From Epiperipatus broadwayi (Eukaryota > Onychophora > Udeonychophora > Euonychophora > Peripatidae), in the NCBI GenBank assembly GCA_028023455.1, contig JAQFVV010012670.1, forward strand, positions 932,001 through 996,000: a stretch of 64,000 bases of DNA, written 5' to 3'. A program made the position numbers and the translations under genes. The notes under the pieces are model-generated. The model saw only the letters and a list, made by a program, of their open reading frames with translations. It did no database searches and was not told the origin of the DNA. Numbering within the stretch: the stretch's first letter is position 1; every line of letters starts with the position of its first letter. Positions 22,531 to 32,800 of this stretch are shown here, in pieces.

Positions 22531-24140
22531 ATATGGAAGTTATGATGAGGACATGCACAAGGATGGGCAAAGAGATGGTGATTAAATTTAGTGATATCAA
22601 AAGTAATGATTAATACTGGGAAAAGAGAAGACAAAGAATTTTTATTGTGATATATAAAGTTAATTGTGGTGAATTGGTATACCTATTTGGGAATAGTATT
22701 AAGTAATCAGAAAAATTGCTTGGATGAATGGGAGAAAGATTGATAAATGAAGCAAAGAAAAGAAAGGGACTGATAAAGAAATTTAACAGTGTTTCCATAT
22801 AATAAATATGATGTAGCTAGAATTGTAGGGAAGAGAGTGGCAATAGCAGGGTTAACATATGATAATGATGCTTTATGTGTTAGTAAAGGGGTGTTAGATT
22901 ACTTAGAAAAAATACAAAGAGAAGTATGAAGTCATGCATTAGATGCAGAGGTGTGGATGGCAAAGGAGACAATTCAAAGAAAAATAGAATGGACAAGTTT
23001 TTATATGAGAGATGCAAAAAGCAAAATGAAAATGTTCAGTAGATTATAGTTTATGGATAGTTAAAGCTTTACTTCATTAGCACGTAAAATCTATAATATA
23101 TATATATCCTTTGCGCACAGATAATGAAGTTGATAATATAAACTAAATAATATTATACAATTATTAAAGCGGAGCGCTTTCAGGAGGATTTATATTCCCA
23201 TTAAAGCTGAGAGCTTTCGGGAGGATTCATATTCCCATATGAATCCTCCTGAAAGCGCTCAGCCTTAATAATTGTATAATATTATTTAGTTTATATTATC
23301 AGCTTCATTATCTGTGCACAAAGCACACACACACACATATATATTATAAAGTTTATGGATACACACATATATATATATTATGAAGTTTATGGATAATAAA
23401 AGAATAACCAAAATAGTATTTAATTGAGTTATGAGTAAAGGGCAGACAGCAAGATGGGTGAGAAAGAAAGTATGGTATGCAAAAGATTTGGATAAAGAAT
23501 TTATGTCAGTATACTTTTACAAAAAATGGAATGATTGTGTTAGGAGAATTGTTGAGAGTTATAGTCGCAAGGAATGGGATAGAAGAATAGATGCATTAAT
23601 AAAGAATAGGGAGTTGGAGAGATGGAGAACTAATATGAGAGTAAAAAGAGTTTAAATATATATAGAAGTAAATAGAACATTAGGTGTAAGTTAATTTATG
23701 ATAATAGCGATGAAAATAGTTTACTGTTTAAGGCTCAAACAAGATCTTAAGCTACAAGGGAATATATACATAAATGGAAAAATGTGGATGATTTAGTCTA
23801 CAAGTTGTGTAAAGAAGGTTTAGAAAATATTAGGCATCTGTTAATTGAATGCAAATGCTTACAAGCAGAAAGGGTACAAATAATGAAGTTGTGAACGAAT
23901 AAATATAAACAAAGTGATTATGCAGAAATGGGTTCTTGGTTTTTATGCTAGGTTTGGGAAAAGATAAGGGGGATTTAGATATGAAGGCCATGGAATTGAC
24001 AAAGATTATGTTGTCGAAATGGAATGGAGCAGGATAGAGAAGAATATGGGAAAAACTTCGACGAGGGGAATGGAAAGGGAAGGCAAAGTGGCTAATAGGT
24101 TTCTCTGGGCATAGTGGCCGAAAGATTCCCGACTCCGAAT
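22531..24140 (+). pseudogene. LINE C-terminal region (thumb and terminal cysteine block)
   Basis: Fragments in shifting frames continue after the RT. SKGVLDYLEKIQREV near 22885 is a thumb-like block. KGQTARWVRKKVWYAKDLDK lies in the 74-codon open stretch at 23431-23655. NIRHLLIECKCLQAER near 23827 matches the common LINE terminal block with H and C residues. WLIGFSGHSGRKIPDSE ends near 24140. The minus-strand fragment at 36406-36951 preserves the same region better, which confirms the reading. A palindromic insertion at 23060-23383 splits this region. Confidence 0.6.
23060..23383. mobile_element. Palindromic insertion (family E) in the LINE, 12-bp target duplication
   Basis: AGTTTATGGATA at 23048-23059 recurs at 23384-23395 (and once more at 23350-23361). 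The related LINE fragment at 37.0-37.1 kb has this site uninterrupted, which shows that 23060-23383 is an insertion. Mirrored arms of about 60 bp (23109-23170 and 23260-23322) share GATAATATAAACTAAATAAT and its complement, and between them three copies of a GAATCCTCC-like block alternate orientation. No hammerhead core was found. The 3' side is CA/TA microsatellite. Confidence 0.65.
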
Positions 24141-24170
24141 AACAAAAAGTTACAGTGCATCGCATCGCAT

Positions 24171-24835
24171 TGAAAGGGTTATTTGAATATTATATACCCT
24201 TACTGTATAGTGTTATTAATTTTTAAGTATATGTATATTAAAGATAAAATAAATGTTATTTAAGAATCTTAACTTAGTCAATCATCATGAAAATTTGAAA
24301 GAACTTGTGTAAGTTTACAGAGTTAAAAAGAATTGTTGACATGTCAATTAGTGGATTAATATATTGTACTTGTATTACTAAATAAAACGCCACTGATATA
24401 TTTAATGCATTTTAAATCAATATATAAAATATCTTGGCATTTTAAAATCCCATACAACAATTACTATTTGTGAATTTTAATATTATCTCATAAACACACA
24501 CATACATGTATTTCCTTTACGTTTGCAACAACAATCAAAATTTTACTACAACAACTTTCTTAAAAAAGAATAATTTAAATCAGGATAAGTATAACCCATT
24601 ATCAAAAAAACTGCTGGTTAGGTAAAAAAAATAGAGATAAATAAAAGATATTAAATATATGAATCATGCATTTGCGTCATTTTAAATAAACAAAATACGC
24701 TTATCAAACAAATTGATAGGGAAGAGTAAAATATAGAAAAATAGAAGTAATAAATATGACTGTAAATATATAAAATATACATTTAAATTAATATACGGTA
24801 CAGACTTACACCTGCACATACAGATATATATGTAA
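24171..24835. other. A+T-rich stretch, nothing recognised
   Basis: No open frame with motifs, no inverted pair and no tRNA-like signal were found between the LINE tail and the next family A fragment. Confidence 0.4.
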
Positions 24836-25010
24836 GGGATTCGAACTCAGACTTTCACACTAGCCTTAACTCTCCAAGCCATCTCATATTGCTGACCCAA
24901 CTGATCACACACATGTTGTAAAGATAAATAATCACCAATATACGTATTTCATGCTAAACCAGCAATCATCAGTTGGTCCAGATTACTATCTCCACACATT
25001 TAGTATTTTG
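24836..25010 (-). repeat. Family A fragment, minus strand, with hammerhead
   Basis: GGGATTCGAACTCAGACTTTC at 24838-24858 is the complement of the family A 3' end, followed inwards by the ribozyme segment. The GTTCGAATCCC string resembles a tRNA B box. Only this single arm is present. Confidence 0.7.
24928..24986 (-). ncRNA. Hammerhead ribozyme motif, family A copy 5
   Basis: On the minus strand, GTAATC pairs with GATTAT with one G-U pair, and CCAA with TTGG. CTGATGA, the TGCTG/TAGCA stem II, GAAA, the palindromic stem III ATACGTAT and A17 are all present. The core is intact. Confidence 0.8.
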
Positions 25011-25370
25011 CATCAGTTTAAATAAATGAAATACACTTAATACATACTTTTTTATTAAAACTCTCACCCAAATTTACAATGTGTGACAAAAAAAAGATTA
25101 AGAGAATATATATAAAATTACAAAATAAAAACACACACAAAAAAAAGAACTATAATAAAATAAAAAGTAAACAAAGAAACAAAAAAACAACATATTTTTA
25201 TATATGTTGGGTATTCTTTTTAATATTAAAACTTAAAATATATATCTGGAAAAAACTAATTTAAAAAAGGGTGAAGTTTCATTCAACTAAATTGATCATC
25301 GAATACATAAAATATTATAACCAGGGATAATACTTAACAATGTTTTCAATTTCATTCTCATGGTTTTGTA
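25011..25370. other. A/K-rich stretch without features
   Basis: A poly-A rich 61-codon open frame (25079-25264) is simple-sequence translation dominated by Lys and Asn. I see no gene or repeat here. Confidence 0.4.
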
Positions 25371-25655
25371 GTAAAGTAGAGTTAAAAGGTGGCTGCTGGA
25401 GGGTTGCATTAGATCCTAAGATCTAGGTGCAGTGCTCTCAGATCTAAGGCTCCTCACTGATGATGGCCACAAGCCAGAAACTAGTCTGGGGATATTGGAT
25501 GAGTAGGCACTAGATAGGGATTTTATGCACAAGCCTTCTGGCATCCATTGATTACTCTGTTTGGCACAGGGTGGCATTACTGTATGGGGAGTTTTGCCTT
25601 TGTTTATAACAAATTATGTGCTAGTATAGAGATGGTGATCATGTGATGTTTGATG
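25371..25655 (+). mobile_element. Family C copy with intact hammerhead
   Basis: This plus-orientation copy is not an inverted pair and shows the family C unit uninterrupted. It runs from a 5' part (GGGTTGCATTAGATCCTAAG near 25402) through the hammerhead, then GATGAGTAGGCACTAGATAG and GGCTTGTGC-type sequence (complement form CACAAGCCTTCTGGCATCC), to the tail GTGATCATGTGATGTTTG. It directly abuts the family A pair that begins near 25656. Confidence 0.7.
25451..25492 (+). ncRNA. Hammerhead ribozyme motif, family C, intact core
   Basis: Stem I TCCTCA (25451-25456) pairs over six positions with TGGGGA (25487-25492), one of them a G-U. The core CTGATGA is at 25457-25463. Stem II TGGC/GCCA (25464-25467, 25473-25476) has loop CACAA. 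GAAA is at 25477-25480, then stem III AC-TA-GT and C17 at 25486, giving a GTC cleavage triplet, the most common natural one. Stem III is only two base pairs, so dimer or multimer folding would be expected. Confidence 0.8.
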
Positions 25656-25696
25656 GTATAACTGATATATATGACCACATATATGTGAAAAGATAA

Positions 25697-25755
25697 ATGA
25701 TCTCCAATATACGTATTTCATGCTGAGCAAACACTCATCAGTTGGTCCAGATCAT
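25697..25755 (-). ncRNA. Hammerhead ribozyme motif, family A copy 6
   Basis: On the minus strand ATGATC pairs with GATCAT, and CCAA with TTGG. CTGATGA, stem II (GTGTT against CAGCAT with a wobble), GAAA, stem III ATACGTAT and A17 are present. The core is intact. Confidence 0.8.
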
Positions 25756-26053
25756 CTTCTCCCACACACACCCATATATATATATAATCAGTGCTTGGTT
25801 TATATTAAGATAGCAAATCTTCAAACTTTAATAGACACGAGGTATCAGTATGACTTAAGGTCAACATGGGCATGACAATAATATTGGCATTATCAAAGAA
25901 TTTGGGTGTTCCATCATTAGATTTTCAATGGTATCGAAGACTGAAGAGTTGGATGATAGAGTAGATTGAATCCTATCCATTAAAGTTTGATGATTTGCTA
26001 TCTTAATATAAACCAAGCATTGATTATATATATATATGTGTGTGTAGAAGATG

Positions 26054-26120
26054 ATGATCTGGACCAATTGATGAGTGCTGATTCAGCATGAAATATATAT
26101 ATATATATATTGGGGATCAT
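26054..26120 (+). ncRNA. Hammerhead motif, family A copy 7 (core mutated, stem III expanded)
   Basis: The stem I segments are present (ATGATC, GATCAT). The core reads TTGATGA, so the essential C3 is changed. Stem III has grown into an AT dinucleotide run. Probably inactive. Confidence 0.65.
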
Positions 26121-26215
26121 TTATCTTTTTCACATGTGTGTGGTCATGTGTATCAGTTGTATGAGATAGACTGGATAGCTAAAGGAGTTTGAAAGTTCTG
26201 GGTTCAAATCCACTA

Positions 26216-27716
26216 TAATATTATTTAGTATGTATATTGTTATGCAATATAGTTAATTCTTTGAAGTTACATTGGATCTCTATATGAGAGGTTTTACTCT
26301 ATTTTACTGATGTTTTATGTTGTTGTTGTTATTTTACTTCTAATATGGATCACTAAATGGTGTTACTAACTGTAATAATTGATTAACTTTAAAATAAATG
26401 ATTAACATTTGAAAAGGGCATTAAAATCATGTATTGAAAAAGACTTTAAGTATGATAAATATATATTTATATTAGCTGTTGTATGTGATTTTTATTATTT
26501 GTTAAAATCTAAAAAGTGTACTCATTAAGATACTAATAAAAATTAATACAAAAATTGAAATAATGCAGTTATGAAAAAAGATTATAAATCTATAGAAAGC
26601 AACCACATGAATGATTGAATATGCATTAAGTATGCAAGACAAAAAGATGTTTAGCTGATGTATTTTCATGATGCAACTTATTCAAACATACATGTATAAA
26701 AATCTATGAATTTAAATTTATAATTTTCTAATATTATATAAAATATTAAATAATGAATAAATAAATGGTGGGATTGATGATAAATAAATAATTAATTGAT
26801 AGAATTTCCATTCAAAATTTTAATAAACACAAGCAAATATGTAATAGTTTAACAAGTTACTTATTTGGAATCTTTTATTAATGTACTTTGATAACTTGGA
26901 AGTAAATAATTTGTATTTACTTATTTCCTAACAAGTTTCATGTATTTTATAATCGGCATTATTAACTCAAACAATACTTTAAAAATTCAGAAAATGAACC
27001 ACGCAAGTGCAGCACTACAGAAATCTAAATTTCTTTTTGCTTATGATAATTATTTTTATAAAGTATTCAATACTTTATTTCACTTTTTAGATTTATTTTC
27101 TATATATAATTTTGTTTTGTAATTTTTTTTATTAACAAAATTGTGATTTTTTAAAATATTTTTTCTAAATATTTTCATTTATTATGTTTTTTGTTGATGT
27201 TTAAATTGTTTGTAGTCTTTTAGCTCATCTAAAACTTTTTAAAACTAATGAATTAAAAGTAGTTTACAAAATTTATTTTCTTTTTTAATTAAGAGACCAT
27301 TTTTCTTTATCAATTTTCTATTCCAACAGATTATTTCCATAGCTGTTTAAAAATATCATTTTTTTTTCATTTTTTAGAAAATTATAATTTTTATTTTAGC
27401 TAGATCCTATTTTAAACTAAGCACAGTTATCATCTATTAATCTGAACAATTTTGAATTTTCTAAACAATGGTATATGAATAAAAATATCTCTGTTTGAAA
27501 AGATATTAAGTTATATAAAAAATTAAGGCATAATATTCCATATATCTAAGTCTAGTTTATTTTTAAAGATTATTAAAAAATTTATACTATCAAATCAAAA
27601 TAGTTCTGTTTAGCAGCAAGTTGTCCATCTGTTTGATCCTCAAAAGATGATTTTTAATTCCTTTTTTGTACAAACTTATTGTTTGAGAATTATTTTTGAA
27701 AACCATTTTGGTAATA
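26216..27716. other. A+T-rich non-coding stretch
   Basis: Nothing recognised. The 60-codon frame at 26940-27122 has no motif. Confidence 0.4.
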
Positions 27717-28675
27717 CACCTGGCTCTCGTTTTACGTAATAGATAGGTTCCTCAGAAAACACGCGCAAATGAAATCATGCAAAAATAGACGTAACTTACC
27801 TTGAAAAAGGGGGGATATGGACTGTGATTTTTCAAAACTTGCGTAAAAGCAAAGCACCAATGTAAAATTTACTTTAAAATTCATGCAAAAAAAAAAATAA
27901 GGAAATAAAATATGACTAATAAAAATTTTCAAATTTGAAAAAAATTGATACAAGACAAACTTTTTTTAACTATAATATTTAATTTTATTCAAAACAATAT
28001 ATTTTTATGCATAATTTATAGTAATTTATATATATTTTTATACACGTTTTAATTATTATCGCTATTTGCCAGTAAACAGGTTCATTTGCAAACTGATAAA
28101 AAAATCAGATTCTTCACAAGATGAAATACAACTAGTGCCAACGTCACTCTCATGTTGTGTTAATTAATGGTTTTCTAGTGACAACGTAATTAATCTAACA
28201 ACTAAAAATTAAATTCTTATTTTTGTCTTTAATTTTCAATTTTAATTGTGCCCACTGCTATTACTCACCTTTTAAAAATAAACTTGCAGGCACTAAATGA
28301 TTAATAATTAATTATGTTTTTTTTTAAAAAGCAAAAACAGAATGTGATTTAAAATGCAAAATTAACATGCACAATGTTTTCAAATTTACATTATAATCTT
28401 GTAAAATTTAATGTGTGTATATATAAAATGTGGAAATCATGATTTTAATTTCATTATTGCATAAAATCTTACTATTATAAAGCACTGAAAATATTGAAAT
28501 TACTAAGTTGAAAGTCGAATTTCAATAATGTGCTATTACTTTCAATATAACATAAGTGCGCAAAATTTATTATTTAAAGTAATAGCACAATATCGGAGTT
28601 CGACTTCTGGTGAAACACGAATCGCGTAACTTCAAAATCGTGTTAAATAAGTCCACGTAAAAAGAGACCCAGGTG
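27717..28675. mobile_element. Tigger/pogo-like MITE with TA target duplication
   Basis: The left end CACCTGGCTCTCGTTTTACG (27717) is mirrored by CGTAAAAAGAGACCCAGGTG (ending 28675), with TA on both sides (27715-27716 and 28676-28677). TA duplications and a CA-GGTC-TTTTACG style terminus fit the Tc1/mariner-pogo (Tigger) group. The 959-bp interior encodes no transposase; a 73-codon minus-strand frame near 27732-27953 overlaps the terminal repeat and is not a gene. A smaller mirrored block (TGTGCTATTACTTT) lies at 28515-28600. Confidence 0.65.
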
Positions 28676-29166
28676 TAGTATGAATACTGAACCCTACCAT
28701 TTGATGGCACTCTTTTTCACCCAATGCACATCAATATACCGATTCACAGGCCGTCTGTTTGTTTACATAATATTACAATAAAATTTTTTTTTGTTTTTTT
28801 TCAACCGGTTTTTAATTTTTTTGTTGTTGTTCGCCTGTCTGTTTGGTATTATTTACAAATGATGTGAGAGATGTATTACGTTGTTGGAGGAGAGGACATC
28901 ATGGTGACATAATGTTTTAGTTTTAACTAAAATTGGCAAACTGTAAGTTTAACATTATATTTTATATATATATATTTTAAAAATGAAACATATGCAGTAT
29001 AAAGTTTTAGCAACCCCCCTCCCCCAATATATAAACTTTAAGCTGTAAATAATTTTTTAAATATAAAACTGTATTACTTGCAAATGGTGCAGAAATGTAT
29101 TATGTTGTGGAGAGAAAAAAGTCATTGCAGTAGACTGAACCATTTAATATCTTCTAAAATAGAAAG
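28676..29166. other. Non-coding stretch with a diverged direct repeat
   Basis: ATGTATTACGTTGTTGGA near 28872 and ATGTATTATGTTGTGGAG near 29096 are diverged copies about 225 bp apart. Otherwise A+T-rich without features. Confidence 0.35.
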
Positions 29167-29171
29167 GAAAG

Positions 29172-29290
29172 TGCTGTGTCCCGGCTTTCGCCTATGAATC
29201 AGCAATGATAAATTTAGTTTAGTAAACAGACAAGGTATTGAATATAATGATTTAATATACAATAAATAGGTTAATATACATAAATAGCTA

Positions 29291-29325
<35 letters not shown>

Positions 29326-29793
29326 ATATGGAGAACAGTTGGGGATCTTAATATCCTAATGCAACCCATGTACCAAAGTTAAAAGTTTATAAATAAGTTC
29401 ACTCTACCTGTGACAGGCATAAATTACTTAATCACGAAAAGCCCAGTTGGGCGTTATAAAATAATAAAAGATCAGTACGATCTGTTCACAGTCCTAGTCG
29501 GCTGGATTACCTTCAGGCGCCGAGTACCTGGGATATTATCTCCTTGAACATGCACACGCCAGCACTGTAGCAGGAAAAAGACTTCGAGAGTCTTTTGACT
29601 TTTGTTTTTATACCTGTCGTGTGTCGGTCTCGTTTGATTTCTTTATATTTCTGGAGTAATTGGTGACCCGTATCTGTCAGACGTTAGATCCGGGTTCTAC
29701 TGATTTATTACATGCTATATACACTAGTTACGAAATTAGCTTGATAATCTGCAATCATTGTCAATTGTTATTATTCTATATATATATATAACA
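29172..29793 (-). repeat. 3' LTR of the Gypsy element
   Basis: 622 bp. On the plus strand it begins TGCTGTGTCCCGG and ends TATATAACA, so on the element strand it runs TG to CA. A CA/TA microsatellite near 29293 is longer than in the partner LTR and explains most of the 18-bp length difference. Confidence 0.92.
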
Positions 29794-29804
29794 CTCCTCC
29801 CCTT
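29794..29804 (-). promoter_or_regulatory. Polypurine tract
   Basis: On the element strand AAGGGGAGGAG lies directly against the TG that opens the 3' LTR. This is the expected position and composition for the plus-strand DNA primer. Confidence 0.85.
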
Positions 29805-29848
29805 ACTCCAGAAATGGCTTCTCTATTATTTAGACATAGTCTCTCAAT

Positions 29849-32800
29849 TTAAACGGCTTTTTGTGTTTTCCTTTTTGGTCTGCCTATATCCGTTGTTCCT
29901 TCATCTGGCTTTGGCCTAGGAATCACATCTGTTTCATTAATGTCAGGTGTTGTCTCTTCTTCTGTTTCTGCTTGTTGATCTATATCCAATTTCTCTTGGT
30001 CCTGTAATCCTGCTTCATTTGGTATATGTGTCAACATTTGCAGTTCTTCTACAACGCGATGTCTGAGATGGTTTATATGTCTTCTATATGATGTGCCATC
30101 TTCTAACTGGATGATTACTATGTACTGTGATAACAGTTTTGTAATTATCCCTTCAACCCATTTTTTCCATAGCATATCCCGGACCCAAACTCTATCTCCT
30201 TTTGCGAAAATGTTTGTATAATTTTCACTATCCATTTTCTCGGTGGGGTTTGGAAGCAGTAATGATAGTTTAATGCGCAATTTCCTGCCCATTAGTAATT
30301 CTGCTGGTGACTGTCCCATAGCTGTTGATGGTGTTGAATGTTGATGTAGCATTGCATCATTGATAGCACTCTGAATATCTTGGTTATCTAATTTTCTTAA
30401 GGCTTTCTTTATATTCTGTACTGCCTTTTCCGCTAGTCCATTTGACTCCGGGTGGTAAGCTGGTGTCCGTATGTGTTTGATACCATTCTTCTGGAAATAT
30501 TCTTCAGTTTCTGTAGCTGTAAATGCTGTTCCATTGTCAGACCCAATTGTTTCTGGCAGTCCGTGGCAAGCAAATACTGCACTCAGTATCTTAACAGTTT
30601 CATTGGCACTAACATCTTTCACTATTCTACACTCTGTCCACTTTGAATATGCATCAATAATAACCAATAGTATCTTCCCATTTATTGGACCAGCATGGTC
30701 TATGTGAAGTCTTTGCCAAGCTGTTGTTGCCTTTGGCCATGAGTTGTACTCCTTGGTTGGCATATTCATCTGTCTCTGACATGGTGCACATTTTTTAATA
30801 TTTTGTTCAATGTCTCTTGATATTTTTGGCCACCATATGTAGCTACGAGCCAGTGCTTTTGCCCGTACCACTCCTGGGTGCCCTTCATGCAGTAAATTTA
30901 AAACTTGTTGTCTGCCCTCCATAGGAATCACAACCTGATCACCCATTAGCACACAGTCTTTACAAGTTGATAATTTACTTCTATTTGCCCAAAAACTCGA
31001 ATCAACATATTCAGACCTTGAATCTGGCCATCTATTTTTAATCCATTGTTTTAATATCTGGTAGCCCTGATCGGCATTTGTCCAATTTGCTATCCTTTTA
31101 CTATTTAATATGTCCGAGTTTAATGCATCTATATAATTTATTTCAACTTTTGAACTAATTTTCTCCTGTTTATCTGGAATTCGTGACAGCGCATCTGCAT
31201 GTGCTATTTCTTTGTCTTTTTGATATTGGAGTATATAATCATATCCTGCCAAAATATTTCTCCAGTGCATCATGCGTGGGCTTAAGTGTTCAGGTGCCAG
31301 TCTATCATGGCCTAGAATTCCAAGTAGTGGTTTGTGATCAGTGATTATTGTAAAGTTTCTGCCAAACAGGAATTGATGATATTTTTTAAGGCCAAAAATG
31401 ATAGCCAGCACCTCTTTGTCTAATTGGCTGTAGTTCCTTTCTGCTTTTGAAAGAGTCCTTGATGCATACACATTGGGGCACTCTCCTTTGTAGCATGGAT
31501 GAGATAGTACTGCTCCTACTTCCCATTCCGATGCATCAGTGGTTAAACGTACTTCTAAAGTGCTATTATAATGCACTAACAGTTTATCTGATGATAGTAA
31601 GGCTTTCATTTGCTGGAAAGCCTCTTGATGCACTTTTTCCCATTTCCACTTTTGATTCTTCTTTAATAAATCATATAAGGGTTTTGCAATCTGAGCCTTA
31701 TTCTTCAAGAAAGGCTCGAAAAAGTTCATCAATCCCAAAAATGCTTGCAGCTGTTTGACATTGATTGGTGGGGATGCATTCATCACTGCCGTTACTTTCT
31801 GGGGTGATGGTTTCTTGCCCTTGTCTGAAATCAAGTGACCTAAAAAGGTTAGTTCTTTTTCCATGCATACAGTCTTTTGTGCATTCAGTTTTACGCCTAA
31901 TTTCTGCAATTTCCCGCACACAGTGAGGAGCCTTTCTCGTAACTTATCTTCCGAGTTGTCCGTGACGAGTATATCATCGAAGTATGGAATGACTCCCTCT
32001 AAACCGTGTAACAAAGCATTAATCTTTTCTTGAAAAATATTCAGCACTATAGAAATGCCAAATGATAGTCTGTTGCATTTATATAAGCCCATATGGGTCG
32101 TAAGCGCTAATTTTTCCGCTGATTTATCCGTTACACGAATCTGATGGAATGCAGAGTTTAAATCTAACTTGGTGAAATACAAAACGTTTTGTAGCCCCGC
32201 CAGTATTTCCCTTACGTTTGGGACTGGGTAGGCTCCCCTATTTAAATATTTATTTATTGTAACCCGGTAATCCCCACACAACCTAACATCCCCATTCGGT
32301 TTAGTTATTATCACTAACGGTGTAGCCCAATCAGAGCTTTTGATGGGCGTTAATACTCCTTTTTTGACTAAAGATTTAAGTTTATCTTCAACCTTCACTC
32401 TTTGCGCAAATGGCACTTTTCGTGGTTTGCAAACTACAGGACGTGCATTTTCTAATAAATCTATTTCGACTGGTTTAGTATTTATCAACCCTAATTCTTC
32501 GTTAAAAAGCTCTGGGTATTTTCTAGTTATTTCCTGTTTTCTAGTTATTTCCTGTTCTACAGAAATCCCTTTAATAATATTAATTTCTATTCCTAATTCA
32601 CTGAACCAATCTCTACCTATAATGGGATTAATTTTTGCATTTACGATATATAACTGTAGATTTCGTTTTTTACCTTTATACTGGATTGGCGCTGTAATCT
32701 GTCCGCAAATTTTAAGCTCGTGACCATTTACGTCTTTCGCTTTAATGCTAGTTTTCTCTAGCGAACTCTTAAAATTAGTTGCTGACAAACTTTCCCAATC

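Larger units (their letters stand above)
18870..24170 (+). mobile_element. CR1-like LINE with PHD, esterase, endonuclease and RT domains (defective)
   Basis: Domain order on the plus strand is PHD-like finger (about 19233-19390), coiled coil (19547-19738), SGNH/GDSL esterase (19740-20200), APE-type endonuclease (20440-21110), reverse transcriptase (21730-22530) and a C-terminal region (22531-24140). PHD and esterase domains are established features of CR1-like non-LTR retrotransposons. The 3' end carries a short CATCG-type repeat (CATCGCATCGCAT near 24158), as expected of LINE tails. Frameshifts and stops break nearly every domain, and an unrelated palindromic element is inserted at 23060-23383. 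The 5' boundary is uncertain. The fragments at 36-37.1 kb are the same family. Confidence 0.75.
25656..26215. mobile_element. Family A inverted pair with two hammerhead motifs
   Basis: The minus-oriented arm (25656-25840) and the plus arm (about 25975-26215) flank the shared body, which includes TAAGGTCAACATGGGCATGA near 25857 and GTTCCATCATTAGATTTTCA near 25908. The plus arm ends GGGTTCAAATCC, the B-box-like family end. A 68-codon minus-strand frame across the body is translation of the repeat. Both arms carry hammerheads of the ATGATC/GATCAT subfamily. Confidence 0.75.

Noticed and set aside
30452-32723. Plus-strand frames opposite the Gypsy polyprotein
   Set aside because: Shadows of the 1288-codon gag-pol frame on the minus strand.
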